Assembly: GCF_900143265.1 (NCBI RefSeq)
Contig: NZ_FRDJ01000003.1
Span: forward strand, 1-64,000
DNA from: Fervidobacterium gondwanense DSM 13020
GTDB taxonomy: Bacteria > Thermotogota > Thermotogae > Thermotogales > Fervidobacteriaceae
Length of the DNA: 64,000 bases
Reading direction: 5' to 3'
The notes under the pieces were generated by a model that had not been told where the DNA came from, ran no database searches, and saw nothing but the letters and a program-made list of their open reading frames with translations. Position numbers and translations under genes: made by a program. Positions 37,578 to 45,496 of this stretch are shown here, in pieces. Each line of letters opens with the position of its first letter. The stretch's first letter is position 1.

Positions 37578-38846
37578 TTGAGTGAAGGTATAAGCATGAG
37601 GCAATTGGAAGAAATGAACATGAAAGAATTGTACGAACTGGCCCGAAAGTACGACATACCGCGATACACAAGCATGAGAAAGCAGGATCTGATATTTGAA
37701 ATCTTAGAGGCAAAAGCAAAAGCGGAGGGCTATTTCTTTGGAGAAGGCGTCTTGGAAATAGCCCCGGATGGTTATGGCTTTTTGCGTAGTCTTGAGACTA
37801 TGCTGACGGGTCCCAAGGACATATACTTATCACAATCACAGATAAGAAAATTCAATCTTAATACAGGGGACATTGTTTCCGGTGTTATACGCCCGCCGAA
37901 GGAAGGCGAACGTTTTAATGCAATGATAAAGATCGAAGCGATAAATTATAAACCACCTGAATTTGCGAATGAAAGGGTTAATTTTGAAAATCTCACGCCT
38001 GATTATCCAAAAGAAAAATACATTCTTGAAACAAAGAGCGATGTTTTCTCTACAAGAATCATAGACTTGTTTGCACCAGTGGGCAAAGGGCAGAGAGGAA
38101 TGATTGTTGCTCCTCCAAAAGCGGGAAAGACCACCATACTTAAGGAAATAGCCAATGGAATTGCGGAAAACCATCCTGATACTGTGCGAATTGTCCTCCT
38201 AATAGATGAAAGACCTGAAGAAGTAACTGATATAAAAGAGTCCGTAGATGCAAAAGTTATAGCTGCTCCATTCGATATGCCGTCCGAAAAACAGATAAAA
38301 ATAGCCGAGCTTACACTGGAAATGTGCAAAAGACTTGTAGAGTACGGAAACCACGTTGTCGTTCTTTTGGATAGTTTAACAAGACTTGCAAGGGTGTATA
38401 ATGTTACTGTACCACCGAGTGGCAAATTACTAACTGGAGGAGTTGACCCTGCAGCATTGCACAAGCCGAAACAATTTTTCGGCGCGGCTCGGAATACGCG
38501 AGAAGGTGGTAGTCTGACGATAATAGCTACCGCACTTGTAGAAACCGGTTCGAAGATGGATGAAGTTATTTTTGAGGAGTTCAAAGGAACTGGTAATATG
38601 GAGTTAGTTCTTTCACGGCAGCTTGCGAATAAAAGGATATTCCCAGCTATAAATATAACGCTCTCTGGAACAAGGAAAGAAGAACTACTATTAGACCAAA
38701 ATAGTTTAAAGAAAATTTGGCTCTTGAGACGTATGCTTGATTCAATGTCAGAAGAAGATGGTTTAAAACTCTTACTCAGCAAGATGAAAACAACGAAATC
38801 TAACGAAGAATTCTTGGCCCTGATCGATGCACAGAAGAATGCCTAA
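37578..38846 (+). CDS. rho: Transcription termination factor Rho
   Basis: A 422-residue hexameric RNA helicase. It has a Rho_N helix bundle (MKELYELARKYDIPRYTSMRKQDL), a cold-shock-like RNA-binding domain (GFLRSLETM, DIYLSQSQIRKFNL), Walker A IVAPPKAGKTT, VLLIDERPEEVTD, VVLLDSLTRLARVYN and the Q/R loops with GGSLTIIATALVETGSKMD. The TTG start at 37578 lies 8 bp after GGAGGTG. Members in related bacteria usually have ATG, so translation may be modest. Confidence 0.96.
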   Translation: MSEGISMRQLEEMNMKELYELARKYDIPRYTSMRKQDLIFEILEAKAKAEGYFFGEGVLEIAPDGYGFLRSLETMLTGPKDIYLSQSQIRKFNLNTGDIVSGVIRPPKEGERFNAMIKIEAINYKPPEFANERVNFENLTPDYPKEKYILETKSDVFSTRIIDLFAPVGKGQRGMIVAPPKAGKTTILKEIANGIAENHPDTVRIVLLIDERPEEVTDIKESVDAKVIAAPFDMPSEKQIKIAELTLEMCKRLVEYGNHVVVLLDSLTRLARVYNVTVPPSGKLLTGGVDPAALHKPKQFFGAARNTREGGSLTIIATALVETGSKMDEVIFEEFKGTGNMELVLSRQLANKRIFPAINITLSGTRKEELLLDQNSLKKIWLLRRMLDSMSEEDGLKLLLSKMKTTKSNEEFLALIDAQKNA

Positions 38847-38924
38847 GAATCTAATTTCTGAGTCTCACCGATGTATCTTGGAATGCTTCCGAGATTCTAA
38901 GCATTAATCTACTGAGGTGAACGA

Positions 38925-40058
38925 ATGAAAATTCTAAGATGTACTTCGGTTTTCGTTGTTCTTTTTGTTCTTCTGTCAGCTGTTTTTGGTATTTCAAATC
39001 AAGCCATTGAGTATTATTCAGCTGCTGAATTGTCGTATAAAGCAGGAGATTACGCTACGGCGCTCCGAAATTATGAACTTGCATTGTCTGTCGATTCAAC
39101 AATAGAAGGATATGACTCTCAACTCAAATTTAAGATGGGCATATCCGCATACATGATAGGCGACTATGACAAAGCCAAAAGTTACTTGTCTGGGTATCAT
39201 AACGATTTTGTTAACGCGCTCCTCGAATCTATTGCTCAAAGAAAGGCTCAAGATGAATGGAAAAAATGGATTGTTAAAAATAGACCGGTAACTTCTGAAA
39301 TGCCGGAAGTTTCTTCACAGGTTCCTGAAACGCAAACAAAAGGGAAGAACAATTACTTTTTGCTTACGGTGTTAATATTCGCAATTACTTTTTCCGTTCT
39401 CATATTTGCAGAGTTCAGGATTTATCGGCTGAGAAAAGTTGTTGAGCTGCCGGTGAGACCTGAAGCACAGCCAGTAGAACAGCCAATAGTTGTCGAAGCT
39501 GAAAAGATGGAAGAAGCAATTATATCTGAAGAATTACAATTGCTTCCGAAAGATGCCAAAGTAATAGATTTCGAATCTCTTATGAACAGCGAAATAGACG
39601 TCTTTAAGGACATTCTCGAACAAATTCAATCTCAAAATATCCCATCAACAGGTACAGAAGAGAGCAAAGAGCCGATGATTTACGGTGAGCAGGCAGAACT
39701 GGACAAAGATGTTGAAACTACGGATGAACGTGAAAAACTAATACACGAAATATTGGACGAATCGAGAGAGCTTGTTGAGAGTATCGAGGAAGAAAAGCTT
39801 AATGTAGAAAATATTTTGAGCGAAGAGAAAGGAATATCAGAAGAGCATATTGACCTAGAAGACCAGGAAATGTTTCTACTTGAGCGACTGAGAGAGATTT
39901 CAGACAAATTAGAAGAACAAAAGAACATTACCGTTGAAGAGTTTGAAAGTATTCAAAAAGATTTCGAAGAATTTGATGAAATAGAGAAAATAACGGAAGA
40001 TGAAACAAAGATTCTTGTCAGAAAGCTTATTGAATTACACAGGGGTGGAAATAATTGA
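38925..40058 (+). CDS. TPR membrane protein with acidic coiled-coil tail
   Basis: A 377-residue protein of unknown function. It has a signal peptide (about 1-22), a short TPR-like region (YYSAAELSYKAGDYATALRNYELAL, about 30-100, with GDYDKAKSYLSGY), one transmembrane helix at about 143-163 (NNYFLLTVLIFAITFSVLIFA), and a 200-residue Glu-rich, probably coiled-coil cytoplasmic tail. The layout suggests an extracytoplasmic TPR domain joined to a cytoplasmic scaffold. The ribosome binding site is TGAGGTGA. Its stop overlaps the following permease gene by 4 bp. Confidence 0.8.
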   Translation: MKILRCTSVFVVLFVLLSAVFGISNQAIEYYSAAELSYKAGDYATALRNYELALSVDSTIEGYDSQLKFKMGISAYMIGDYDKAKSYLSGYHNDFVNALLESIAQRKAQDEWKKWIVKNRPVTSEMPEVSSQVPETQTKGKNNYFLLTVLIFAITFSVLIFAEFRIYRLRKVVELPVRPEAQPVEQPIVVEAEKMEEAIISEELQLLPKDAKVIDFESLMNSEIDVFKDILEQIQSQNIPSTGTEESKEPMIYGEQAELDKDVETTDEREKLIHEILDESRELVESIEEEKLNVENILSEEKGISEEHIDLEDQEMFLLERLREISDKLEEQKNITVEEFESIQKDFEEFDEIEKITEDETKILVRKLIELHRGGNN

Positions 40059-41299
40059 TCTTCTTTATATTAGCTGTGTATGTGGTTGCATATTTGTACA
40101 TAATTTTTAAAAGCGAGACCGCTTCTATAACTACCTTTATATTTGGTTTGCTATCCGTACTCTTGTTGGGAGCTTTTGATTTTGAAAGCGTCTCAAAAAT
40201 AGTTGATTTTAATACTCTCTTCATACTTATCGGTATGATGATAATGGTTTCTGTATTGAAAAGAAGGGGTGTTTTTAGCGAAATTTCACGTATTCTTATC
40301 AAGATGAGTAAAGGAAATTTTCTGGTGCTTACAATGTTAATCTATATTGGTATATTCTTTTTATCCGCTTTCTTAGATAACGTGACAACAATTATCATCT
40401 TTGTACCTATATTGTTTTATACTGCTGAATCATTGGAATTGGACCCAAAACCACTTTTAACAAACGCAATCCTTTTTTCAAACTTAGGCGGTATGACAAC
40501 AGCGATAGGTGACCCACCGAATATAGTAATATACAGCGTTTCTAAGTTAAGTTTTATTTCTTTCATAACTCACCTCATGCCCCCTGGGATACTTATCATG
40601 CTTTTTCAGTTATATTTTCTCGGCAAAAATGTCAGGTACCCAAGAACCGGTATTGGTATAAATATCGAAGCATCCAAGCGTTCTGAAAATCAGAAATGGC
40701 TTTACTATTTTATTGCCTTCACAGGTGTCGTTTTATTCATGGCATTTCACGAAGCGCTTGGATTGGAACTTGGAGTTATTTCTATAATTTATGCTTTCAC
40801 AATCTTGTTTGTTGAAGACATGAATATCCACTCTATAGGTGATGATATCGAGTGGGATTCTATATTTCTCATATCAGGGTTGTATCTTCTCAACTATTCA
40901 ATCGAGCAAATTAACATAACAAAACCTTTATTAGCTGTGCTTTCTCCTCTTGCTAATTCAGTATTTCTTCCTTTGTTTATTCTCTGGTCTTCCATGTTTG
41001 TGAGCGGATTCCTCAGCGCACTTCCTGTTACACTTCTTTACCTCTCGTTGATAAAAACTTTAATAAGGTTAGGAGCTGGTAATGAACTCTACTGGGCTCT
41101 TGCACTCGGGATTGGTGTCGGTGGAAACCTCACCCCAATTTCATCTATGTGTAATATAGTAGGCAATAATCTTTTTAGAAATATGAAAAACGAAACATTG
41201 TCATTCAAAGAGTTCACCAAAAGAATGTTGAAGCCAGTTTTATCTGGTGGTATAATCTCAAGTGTCTTTTTGATCGTATTCTGGTGGTTTGGTATTTGA
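40055..41299 (+). CDS. ArsB/NhaD-type (SLC13-like) permease A
   Basis: A 414-residue membrane protein with about 11-12 helices. It carries two motif pairs of the ion transporter superfamily: AFLDNVTTIIIFVPI and GDPPNIVIYS in the first half, and GNLTPISSMCNIVGNN in the second. Members exchange Na+/H+ or export arsenite; the substrate cannot be called. It starts at TTG 40055 after GGGGTGG, overlapping the upstream stop (TTGA). A second, related permease follows. Confidence 0.88.
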   Translation: MIFFILAVYVVAYLYIIFKSETASITTFIFGLLSVLLLGAFDFESVSKIVDFNTLFILIGMMIMVSVLKRRGVFSEISRILIKMSKGNFLVLTMLIYIGIFFLSAFLDNVTTIIIFVPILFYTAESLELDPKPLLTNAILFSNLGGMTTAIGDPPNIVIYSVSKLSFISFITHLMPPGILIMLFQLYFLGKNVRYPRTGIGINIEASKRSENQKWLYYFIAFTGVVLFMAFHEALGLELGVISIIYAFTILFVEDMNIHSIGDDIEWDSIFLISGLYLLNYSIEQINITKPLLAVLSPLANSVFLPLFILWSSMFVSGFLSALPVTLLYLSLIKTLIRLGAGNELYWALALGIGVGGNLTPISSMCNIVGNNLFRNMKNETLSFKEFTKRMLKPVLSGGIISSVFLIVFWWFGI

Positions 41300-41325
41300 T
41301 TTGCTTTTGCTTGGAGGTGGCTGTT

Positions 41326-42609
41326 GTGAAAATTGTCGTTGCCGCTGTATTTGCAATCGTTTTGTATTTTGTCATAACCAATAAAATAAACAAGACAATA
41401 GCAGCAATGGCCGGTGGATTAGTTTTGCTGTTTATTCGAGTTTTTCCGGATCCGTTCGAAGGATTAGAGAAATCTTTAGATATTAATACTATATTCTTCC
41501 TTGTTGGAATGATGATCTTTGTAAGAGTAATGGAAACCTCGGGCATATTTGAATACATAGGTATAAAAACTGTGAAGCTGGCTGGCAAGAATGTTCGCTC
41601 TCTCTTTTTAGCTCTCACGTTTGTCGTTGCGGCTGTTTCGGCCTTTATAGATAACGTGACAACCATCTTGATATTTGTTCCTATTACATTTGCGATTACT
41701 GATATTTTGGAAATAGATCCTGTACCATTCATAGTGGGAGAGATATTTGCATCGAACATCGGTGGTACTATGACGCCTATTGGAGATCCACCGAATATCC
41801 TTATCACTTCCGCAGCAAGAATACCGTTCACAGAGTTTGCAAAATACATGGTTCCTATAAATTTATTGATCTTAGCTTTAGCTGACTTGGTTTTGATAGT
41901 AGTTGGTGGGGAGAATTTCAAGAAGAAATTTCCAGCTGAATTCATAAAAGGGCTTGACGAAAAAAGGGTTGTAACAAGTAAAAAGAAATTTTTTAACTCT
42001 GCCGTCTTTATGATTCTTATAATAACATTATTCTTACTGCAGAAGCAACTTAAGTTGGAAAGTTCAATAATAGGTTTGACGGCTGGTTTTTTTGGATTAT
42101 TGTTGTTCGAACGCCAGGAGATCACGCCATTTTTAGAAAAGGTTGAATGGGAAGTAATATTCTTTTTCTTCGGACTTTTCATTATAACTGGAGCAATGGA
42201 ACATGTTGGCATTATGAAAGATATAGCTACATTACTTGTGAAACTTTCAAGTGGTTCGATGACAATTCTTTCATCCGTTATAGTTTGGGCATCTGGAATA
42301 GTTTCTGGATTTGTTGACAACATCCCATTTGCAGCAACTATGATACCGGTTATTAAAGGACTTCCGAACATTAATCCTAATTTTTCAAATATAACACCTT
42401 TGTGGTATGCTTTGGCACTTGGTGCATGTCTTGGTGGTAATTTGACACCGGTTGGTGCTTCTGCAAACGTTGTAGGCTTGACACTTTTAAAGAAATACAA
42501 AGATACTGAAATTACGTTTGGGAAATTCTTAAGATATGCAATACCTGTTGTATTCATAAGTTTGGTCATCTCAAACATTTACTCGATAATCTTGCTAAGG
42601 ATTATTTAA
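41326..42609 (+). CDS. ArsB/NhaD-type (SLC13-like) permease B
   Basis: A protein of about 427 residues related to the preceding permease: AFIDNVTTILIFVPI, GDPPNILITSAARI, and FVDNIPFAATMIPVI with GNLTPVGASANVVG in the second half. The second DN motif (GFVDNIPF) is intact here, whereas copy A has GFLSALPV at the equivalent place. Start at GTG 41326, 6 bp after GGAGGTGG; the frame is open upstream to 41284 but that overlaps copy A. Na+/H+ exchange or oxyanion export is possible. Confidence 0.88.
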   Translation: MKIVVAAVFAIVLYFVITNKINKTIAAMAGGLVLLFIRVFPDPFEGLEKSLDINTIFFLVGMMIFVRVMETSGIFEYIGIKTVKLAGKNVRSLFLALTFVVAAVSAFIDNVTTILIFVPITFAITDILEIDPVPFIVGEIFASNIGGTMTPIGDPPNILITSAARIPFTEFAKYMVPINLLILALADLVLIVVGGENFKKKFPAEFIKGLDEKRVVTSKKKFFNSAVFMILIITLFLLQKQLKLESSIIGLTAGFFGLLLFERQEITPFLEKVEWEVIFFFFGLFIITGAMEHVGIMKDIATLLVKLSSGSMTILSSVIVWASGIVSGFVDNIPFAATMIPVIKGLPNINPNFSNITPLWYALALGACLGGNLTPVGASANVVGLTLLKKYKDTEITFGKFLRYAIPVVFISLVISNIYSIILLRII

Positions 42610-42613
42610 CTTA

Positions 42614-43315
42614 GTGCAGGTTATGAAAAGGAAAGTAGCTGATATCGACAGAATCACGAACGGGTGCAGTGAAGCTTTTGAATTTTCGGATTTAATGGAC
42701 GTACAAAACAAGCTCCGCGAAAAAGTGGAGCTTAACTTTTTGGATTTCGATGAACTTGAGACTATTGCCGGTATCGATGTTAGCTACATCGATGAAGAGG
42801 CCTTAGGTATAGTTGTTCTGCTTGATAGAGAACTTAACCTCATCCAAGTTCTTTCCCACCGAGAAAGGGTTAACTTTCCATACATACCGGGATTCTTGGC
42901 ATTCAGAGAAGCACCGGTTATTTTGAAATGTTTCGAGCAACTTGAAAAACTGCCTGACTTAGCTGTCTTCGACGGACAAGGTATAGCACACCCGCGCGGT
43001 CTTGGAATAGCGAGTCATGTCGGGGTTTTGCTCGGTATTCCAACGATTGGGGTCGCAAAAAGTAGACTACATGGTTATTGTGAACAGCCAAAGCAAGTTG
43101 GCGAAGCGACAGTATTAAGAAATGAGAGAGGAGAAAAAATAGGCTATTGCTACATGTCGAAACCTAAAACAAAGCCAATCATTATTTCTCCAGGGCATAA
43201 GTGTGATGCTGATTCTGCACTGAGTATAGTCAAGCGCTTGATTAAGGGATACAAATTACCTGAACCGGTGCGATTAGCTCATTATTACTCACAAAAGTTG
43301 AAGTCAGGAATATAA
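42614..43315 (+). CDS. nfi: Endonuclease V
   Basis: A protein of about 233 residues that nicks DNA near deoxyinosine. The metal-binding residues appear in ETIAGIDVSYID (Asp), FPYIPGFLAFREAP (Glu) and AVFDGQGIAHPRGLGIASHVG (Asp, with the RGLG stretch). IPTIGVAKSRLHG and ISPGHKCDADSAL complete the family pattern. The start is unclear: GTG at 42614 and ATG at 42623 both have poor ribosome binding sites. It follows the permease gene by 4 bp, so it is likely co-transcribed. Confidence 0.95.
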   Translation: MQVMKRKVADIDRITNGCSEAFEFSDLMDVQNKLREKVELNFLDFDELETIAGIDVSYIDEEALGIVVLLDRELNLIQVLSHRERVNFPYIPGFLAFREAPVILKCFEQLEKLPDLAVFDGQGIAHPRGLGIASHVGVLLGIPTIGVAKSRLHGYCEQPKQVGEATVLRNERGEKIGYCYMSKPKTKPIIISPGHKCDADSALSIVKRLIKGYKLPEPVRLAHYYSQKLKSGI

Positions 43316-43492
43316 TTATTACCCCTCACCATCCTATCATCTATAAATTATTCCAATCTGGATTGTAACTCTCCTTTCATGATGACTGCTTTCTTCAACC
43401 GTACAATATTACAAAATTCTAAGGATTTTTTAAGGTTACCTTTATAAAATTCATCATGAAAATCCACAAATTCTATGAGAGGAGGTGTTTGT

Positions 43493-44155
43493 ATGAAGAG
43501 ATATCTTGGACTCGTTTTTATCTTGATATTTACAGTTATATCCATTGGAGCTATTAAACCATTTCAGATGCAAGACTATCTAAAAAACTTCATCTTGGAT
43601 AAGACATCATATGAAACCTCTGGAACAGTAAAAGAAATAGTTGTAGGTCCTCGTGGTGCTGGTTACGTGGTTCTTACAACGGAAGCAACTGAAGTCAAAT
43701 TACCAGGGATGTTTCTTAATCTATCAACTTTGAAAGTCGGAACTAAGATAGACATAAAAGGAACAAAGTACATAGTGTTCGTTCCAACAAGTCTTGAAGC
43801 TGATGGATACAAATTGATCTTGAGACGGAAGGTACCTCAAGGTGTTGAAACAATGGCTGTAAATGGAACCATAAAGAATATCGAAATTACAAAAACGGCA
43901 GTAACCATTGTTATTGTTGATGAGAATAATAAAGAATACAGACTACCGGCTGCCATCATACCATTCTGGAAGAATTTGAAACAAGGAACGAAAATCACTT
44001 TTACAGGGTTAAAAAGAACAATCGAGGTCAAAGAAAGTATAACAATTGATGGGAAAACATACAAATTAGAGCCAAGGGCTTATCTTATGCAACAATTCGG
44101 CATGGCAACTCAATGTTTCCCAACTCTAATGATGCATAGATTTGGAAGAAGATAA
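43493..44155 (+). CDS. Small secreted protein with two beta repeats
   Basis: A 220-residue exported protein with a signal peptide (about 1-19). It has two similar modules of about 75 residues, near 42-105 and 118-185: GTVKEIVVGPRGAGYVVLTTEATEVKLPGMFLNL matches GTIKNIEITKTAVTIVIVDENNKEYRLP (compared by eye). Each continues with L.VGTKIDIKGTKYIV or LKQGTKITFTGLKRTI. This is an OB-fold-like pattern. The C-terminus is Met-rich (QQFGMATQCFPTLMMHRFGRR). The function is unknown. GAGAGGAGGTG gives a strong ribosome binding site, and a 177-bp gap separates it from nfi. Confidence 0.75.
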   Translation: MKRYLGLVFILIFTVISIGAIKPFQMQDYLKNFILDKTSYETSGTVKEIVVGPRGAGYVVLTTEATEVKLPGMFLNLSTLKVGTKIDIKGTKYIVFVPTSLEADGYKLILRRKVPQGVETMAVNGTIKNIEITKTAVTIVIVDENNKEYRLPAAIIPFWKNLKQGTKITFTGLKRTIEVKESITIDGKTYKLEPRAYLMQQFGMATQCFPTLMMHRFGRR

Positions 44156-44185
44156 CGTCAAACTCAGATGATTACCGATAACAAC

Positions 44186-44218
44186 AAAGCGCCGGAAAAC
44201 CGGCGCTTTCTCTATTTT
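44186..44218. terminator. Bidirectional rho-independent terminator
   Basis: A 10-bp perfect stem AAAGCGCCGG / CCGGCGCTTT with an AAAA loop is followed by a T-rich tract. It separates the plus-strand run from the convergent ferritin gene. Confidence 0.92.
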
Positions 44219-44231
44219 TTAGATTGTCGAA

Positions 44232-44720
44232 TTATTCTCTATTTCCCAACTCTTTATCGAGCATGTAAAGTCCTGTCGGGGAATCTTGTAGCTTTTTGAG
44301 CTTTCTGACAATCAAGTCAGTCTGAGCTTCTTCCTCAACCTGCTCCTTTATGAACCATTGTAGGAATTGTTCCGTGGCATAATCTTTCTCTTCTTTGGCA
44401 ATTTCAAGAATGGTATTAATGCTTTTGGTTATAAATTTCTCATGCTCGTAAGCGGCTTCGAATGCATCTAATGGACTCTTCCAATCTGACTTTGGTTTCT
44501 CAAGTGCTGGGAGTTCAACTCTTGAACCTCTTTCGTAAAGGAATTCGTAAATCTTCATTGCGTGTCCAAGTTCTTCTTTGGCCTGGACCTTCATCCACTT
44601 TGCAAATCCGGGTAAATCATTTGCATCAAAGTATGTTGCCATCGATAAATATAGATAAGAAGAAAATATCTCCTTCCCAACTTGTTCGTTTAAAGCGTTG
44701 AAAACTTTTTCGCTCATCAT
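44232..44720 (-). CDS. Ferritin
   Basis: A 162-residue four-helix iron-storage protein. Ferroxidase-centre residues are visible: Glu17 in QVGKEIFSSYLYL, the ExxH motif in AKEELGHAMKIYEF (about residues 50-53), Glu94 region KFITKSI, and EQVEEEAQTD near residue 130. It oxidises and stores iron in a 24-mer. AGGAGGG precedes two adjacent ATGs (44720, 44717); either may be used. It follows the peroxiredoxin gene by 29 bp and is probably co-transcribed, which links iron storage to peroxide defence. Confidence 0.95.
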   Translation of the reverse strand: MMSEKVFNALNEQVGKEIFSSYLYLSMATYFDANDLPGFAKWMKVQAKEELGHAMKIYEFLYERGSRVELPALEKPKSDWKSPLDAFEAAYEHEKFITKSINTILEIAKEEKDYATEQFLQWFIKEQVEEEAQTDLIVRKLKKLQDSPTGLYMLDKELGNRE

Positions 44721-44749
44721 AATCCCTCCTATAGTTTTACTTTTCCTAA

Positions 44750-45202
44750 TTAAAGAACTTTTTCAACTTCTTCATATGGTGGTTCTACCCTTGGATCTTC
44801 CGTTACCCATGCATAGAGAACTTTACCATCTTCAACGACAAACACAGCACGCTTTGCGACTGTATAATTCGGTATACCTATAAAATTTTCGTGTACTCCG
44901 CCGTATTCTTTTGAAACTAACCCACCAAAATCTGATAGCAGTCTGAAATTAATTCTATTCTTCTCAGCAAAAGCCTTGTTTGCAAAAGGACTATCAATAC
45001 TGATTCCGAATATTGTAGCGTTTAAGTTGTTAAACTTTGCAATCATATCCCTAAAAGTGCATAGTTCTTTCTCACATACACTGGTGAAAGCTCCTGGGTA
45101 AAATACAAGAACAACTTTCCCTTTAATCGATGACAACCGAACCTTGTTCAATTCGTGATCAACTAATTCAAAATCTGGTGTACCCATTCCAACTTTTAAC
45201 AT
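44750..45202 (-). CDS. Peroxiredoxin (AhpC/TSA, Bcp/AhpE-like)
   Basis: A 150-residue thioredoxin-fold peroxidase. The peroxidatic Cys is in YPGAFTSVCEKELCTFRD, with a second Cys five residues later that could act as a resolving residue, as in some Bcp/PrxQ-type enzymes. SDFGGLVSKEYGG and AVFVVEDGKVLYAWV complete the fold. It reduces peroxides in the cytosol. It starts at ATG 45202 after AAGGAGTG. A consensus promoter overlapped by a palindrome lies upstream, which suggests peroxide- or iron-dependent control. Confidence 0.93.
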   Translation of the reverse strand: MLKVGMGTPDFELVDHELNKVRLSSIKGKVVLVFYPGAFTSVCEKELCTFRDMIAKFNNLNATIFGISIDSPFANKAFAEKNRINFRLLSDFGGLVSKEYGGVHENFIGIPNYTVAKRAVFVVEDGKVLYAWVTEDPRVEPPYEEVEKVL

Positions 45203-45237
45203 ATAACCACTCCTTTGTATAAAATCAGTTTACAAAT

Positions 45238-45260
45238 AAAATTATACCAAATATAATTTT
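45238..45260. promoter_or_regulatory. Candidate PerR/Fur-type operator
   Basis: A perfect 9-bp inverted repeat AAAATTATA-N5-TATAATTTT covers the -10 box and spacer of the peroxiredoxin-ferritin promoter. The AT-rich arms resemble PerR boxes (TTATAAT-N-ATTATAA), but AT-rich palindromes also occur by chance near -10 elements. Confidence 0.5.
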
Positions 45261-45269
45261 GTGTGTCAA
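45241..45269 (-). promoter_or_regulatory. Promoter of the peroxiredoxin-ferritin operon
   Basis: Both hexamers match consensus on the minus strand: TTGACA, 17 bp, TATAAT. Confidence 0.8.
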
Positions 45270-45405
45270 CACTTTTTTATAAACGAAAACCATTCATGCA
45301 TTTAATATGGTTACTATCGTTGAAAATGAATAGTTAGAGACAGAAAATGATAAGTATTCCGAAATATTTTCATCTAAGGAGTAATAATTAAAGTTCAAAA
45401 AACAT

Positions 45406-45435
45406 TTGCAACTTTTCCGTAAAGTGTGTTATAAT
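45406..45435 (+). promoter_or_regulatory. Promoter of the solute-binding protein gene
   Basis: TTGCAA is followed after 18 bp by TATAAT, giving a leader of about 55 nt. The remaining intergenic DNA between 45270 and 45405 is AT-rich and shows no further feature. Confidence 0.7.
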
Positions 45436-45496
45436 ATATCTGTACCTGAGCACTTATTAATGCAAACCATCACATCCTTTTGAAGGGGGGATTTTT

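Noticed and set aside
38003-38782. 259-codon open frame on the minus strand
   Set aside because: It lies antisense inside rho, whose Walker and Q-loop motifs are unambiguous; its Ser-rich translation is typical of a shadow frame.
41214-42578. 454-codon open frame on the minus strand
   Set aside because: It is antisense to the ArsB/NhaD permease B gene, which has clear family motifs. The translation is Thr/Ile/Asn-rich with no recognisable domain.
45270-45405. Possible small RNA or tRNA in the gap before the solute-binding protein gene
   Set aside because: The stretch is AT-rich, with no cloverleaf, TTCGA-type T-loop or strong hairpin with a T run.
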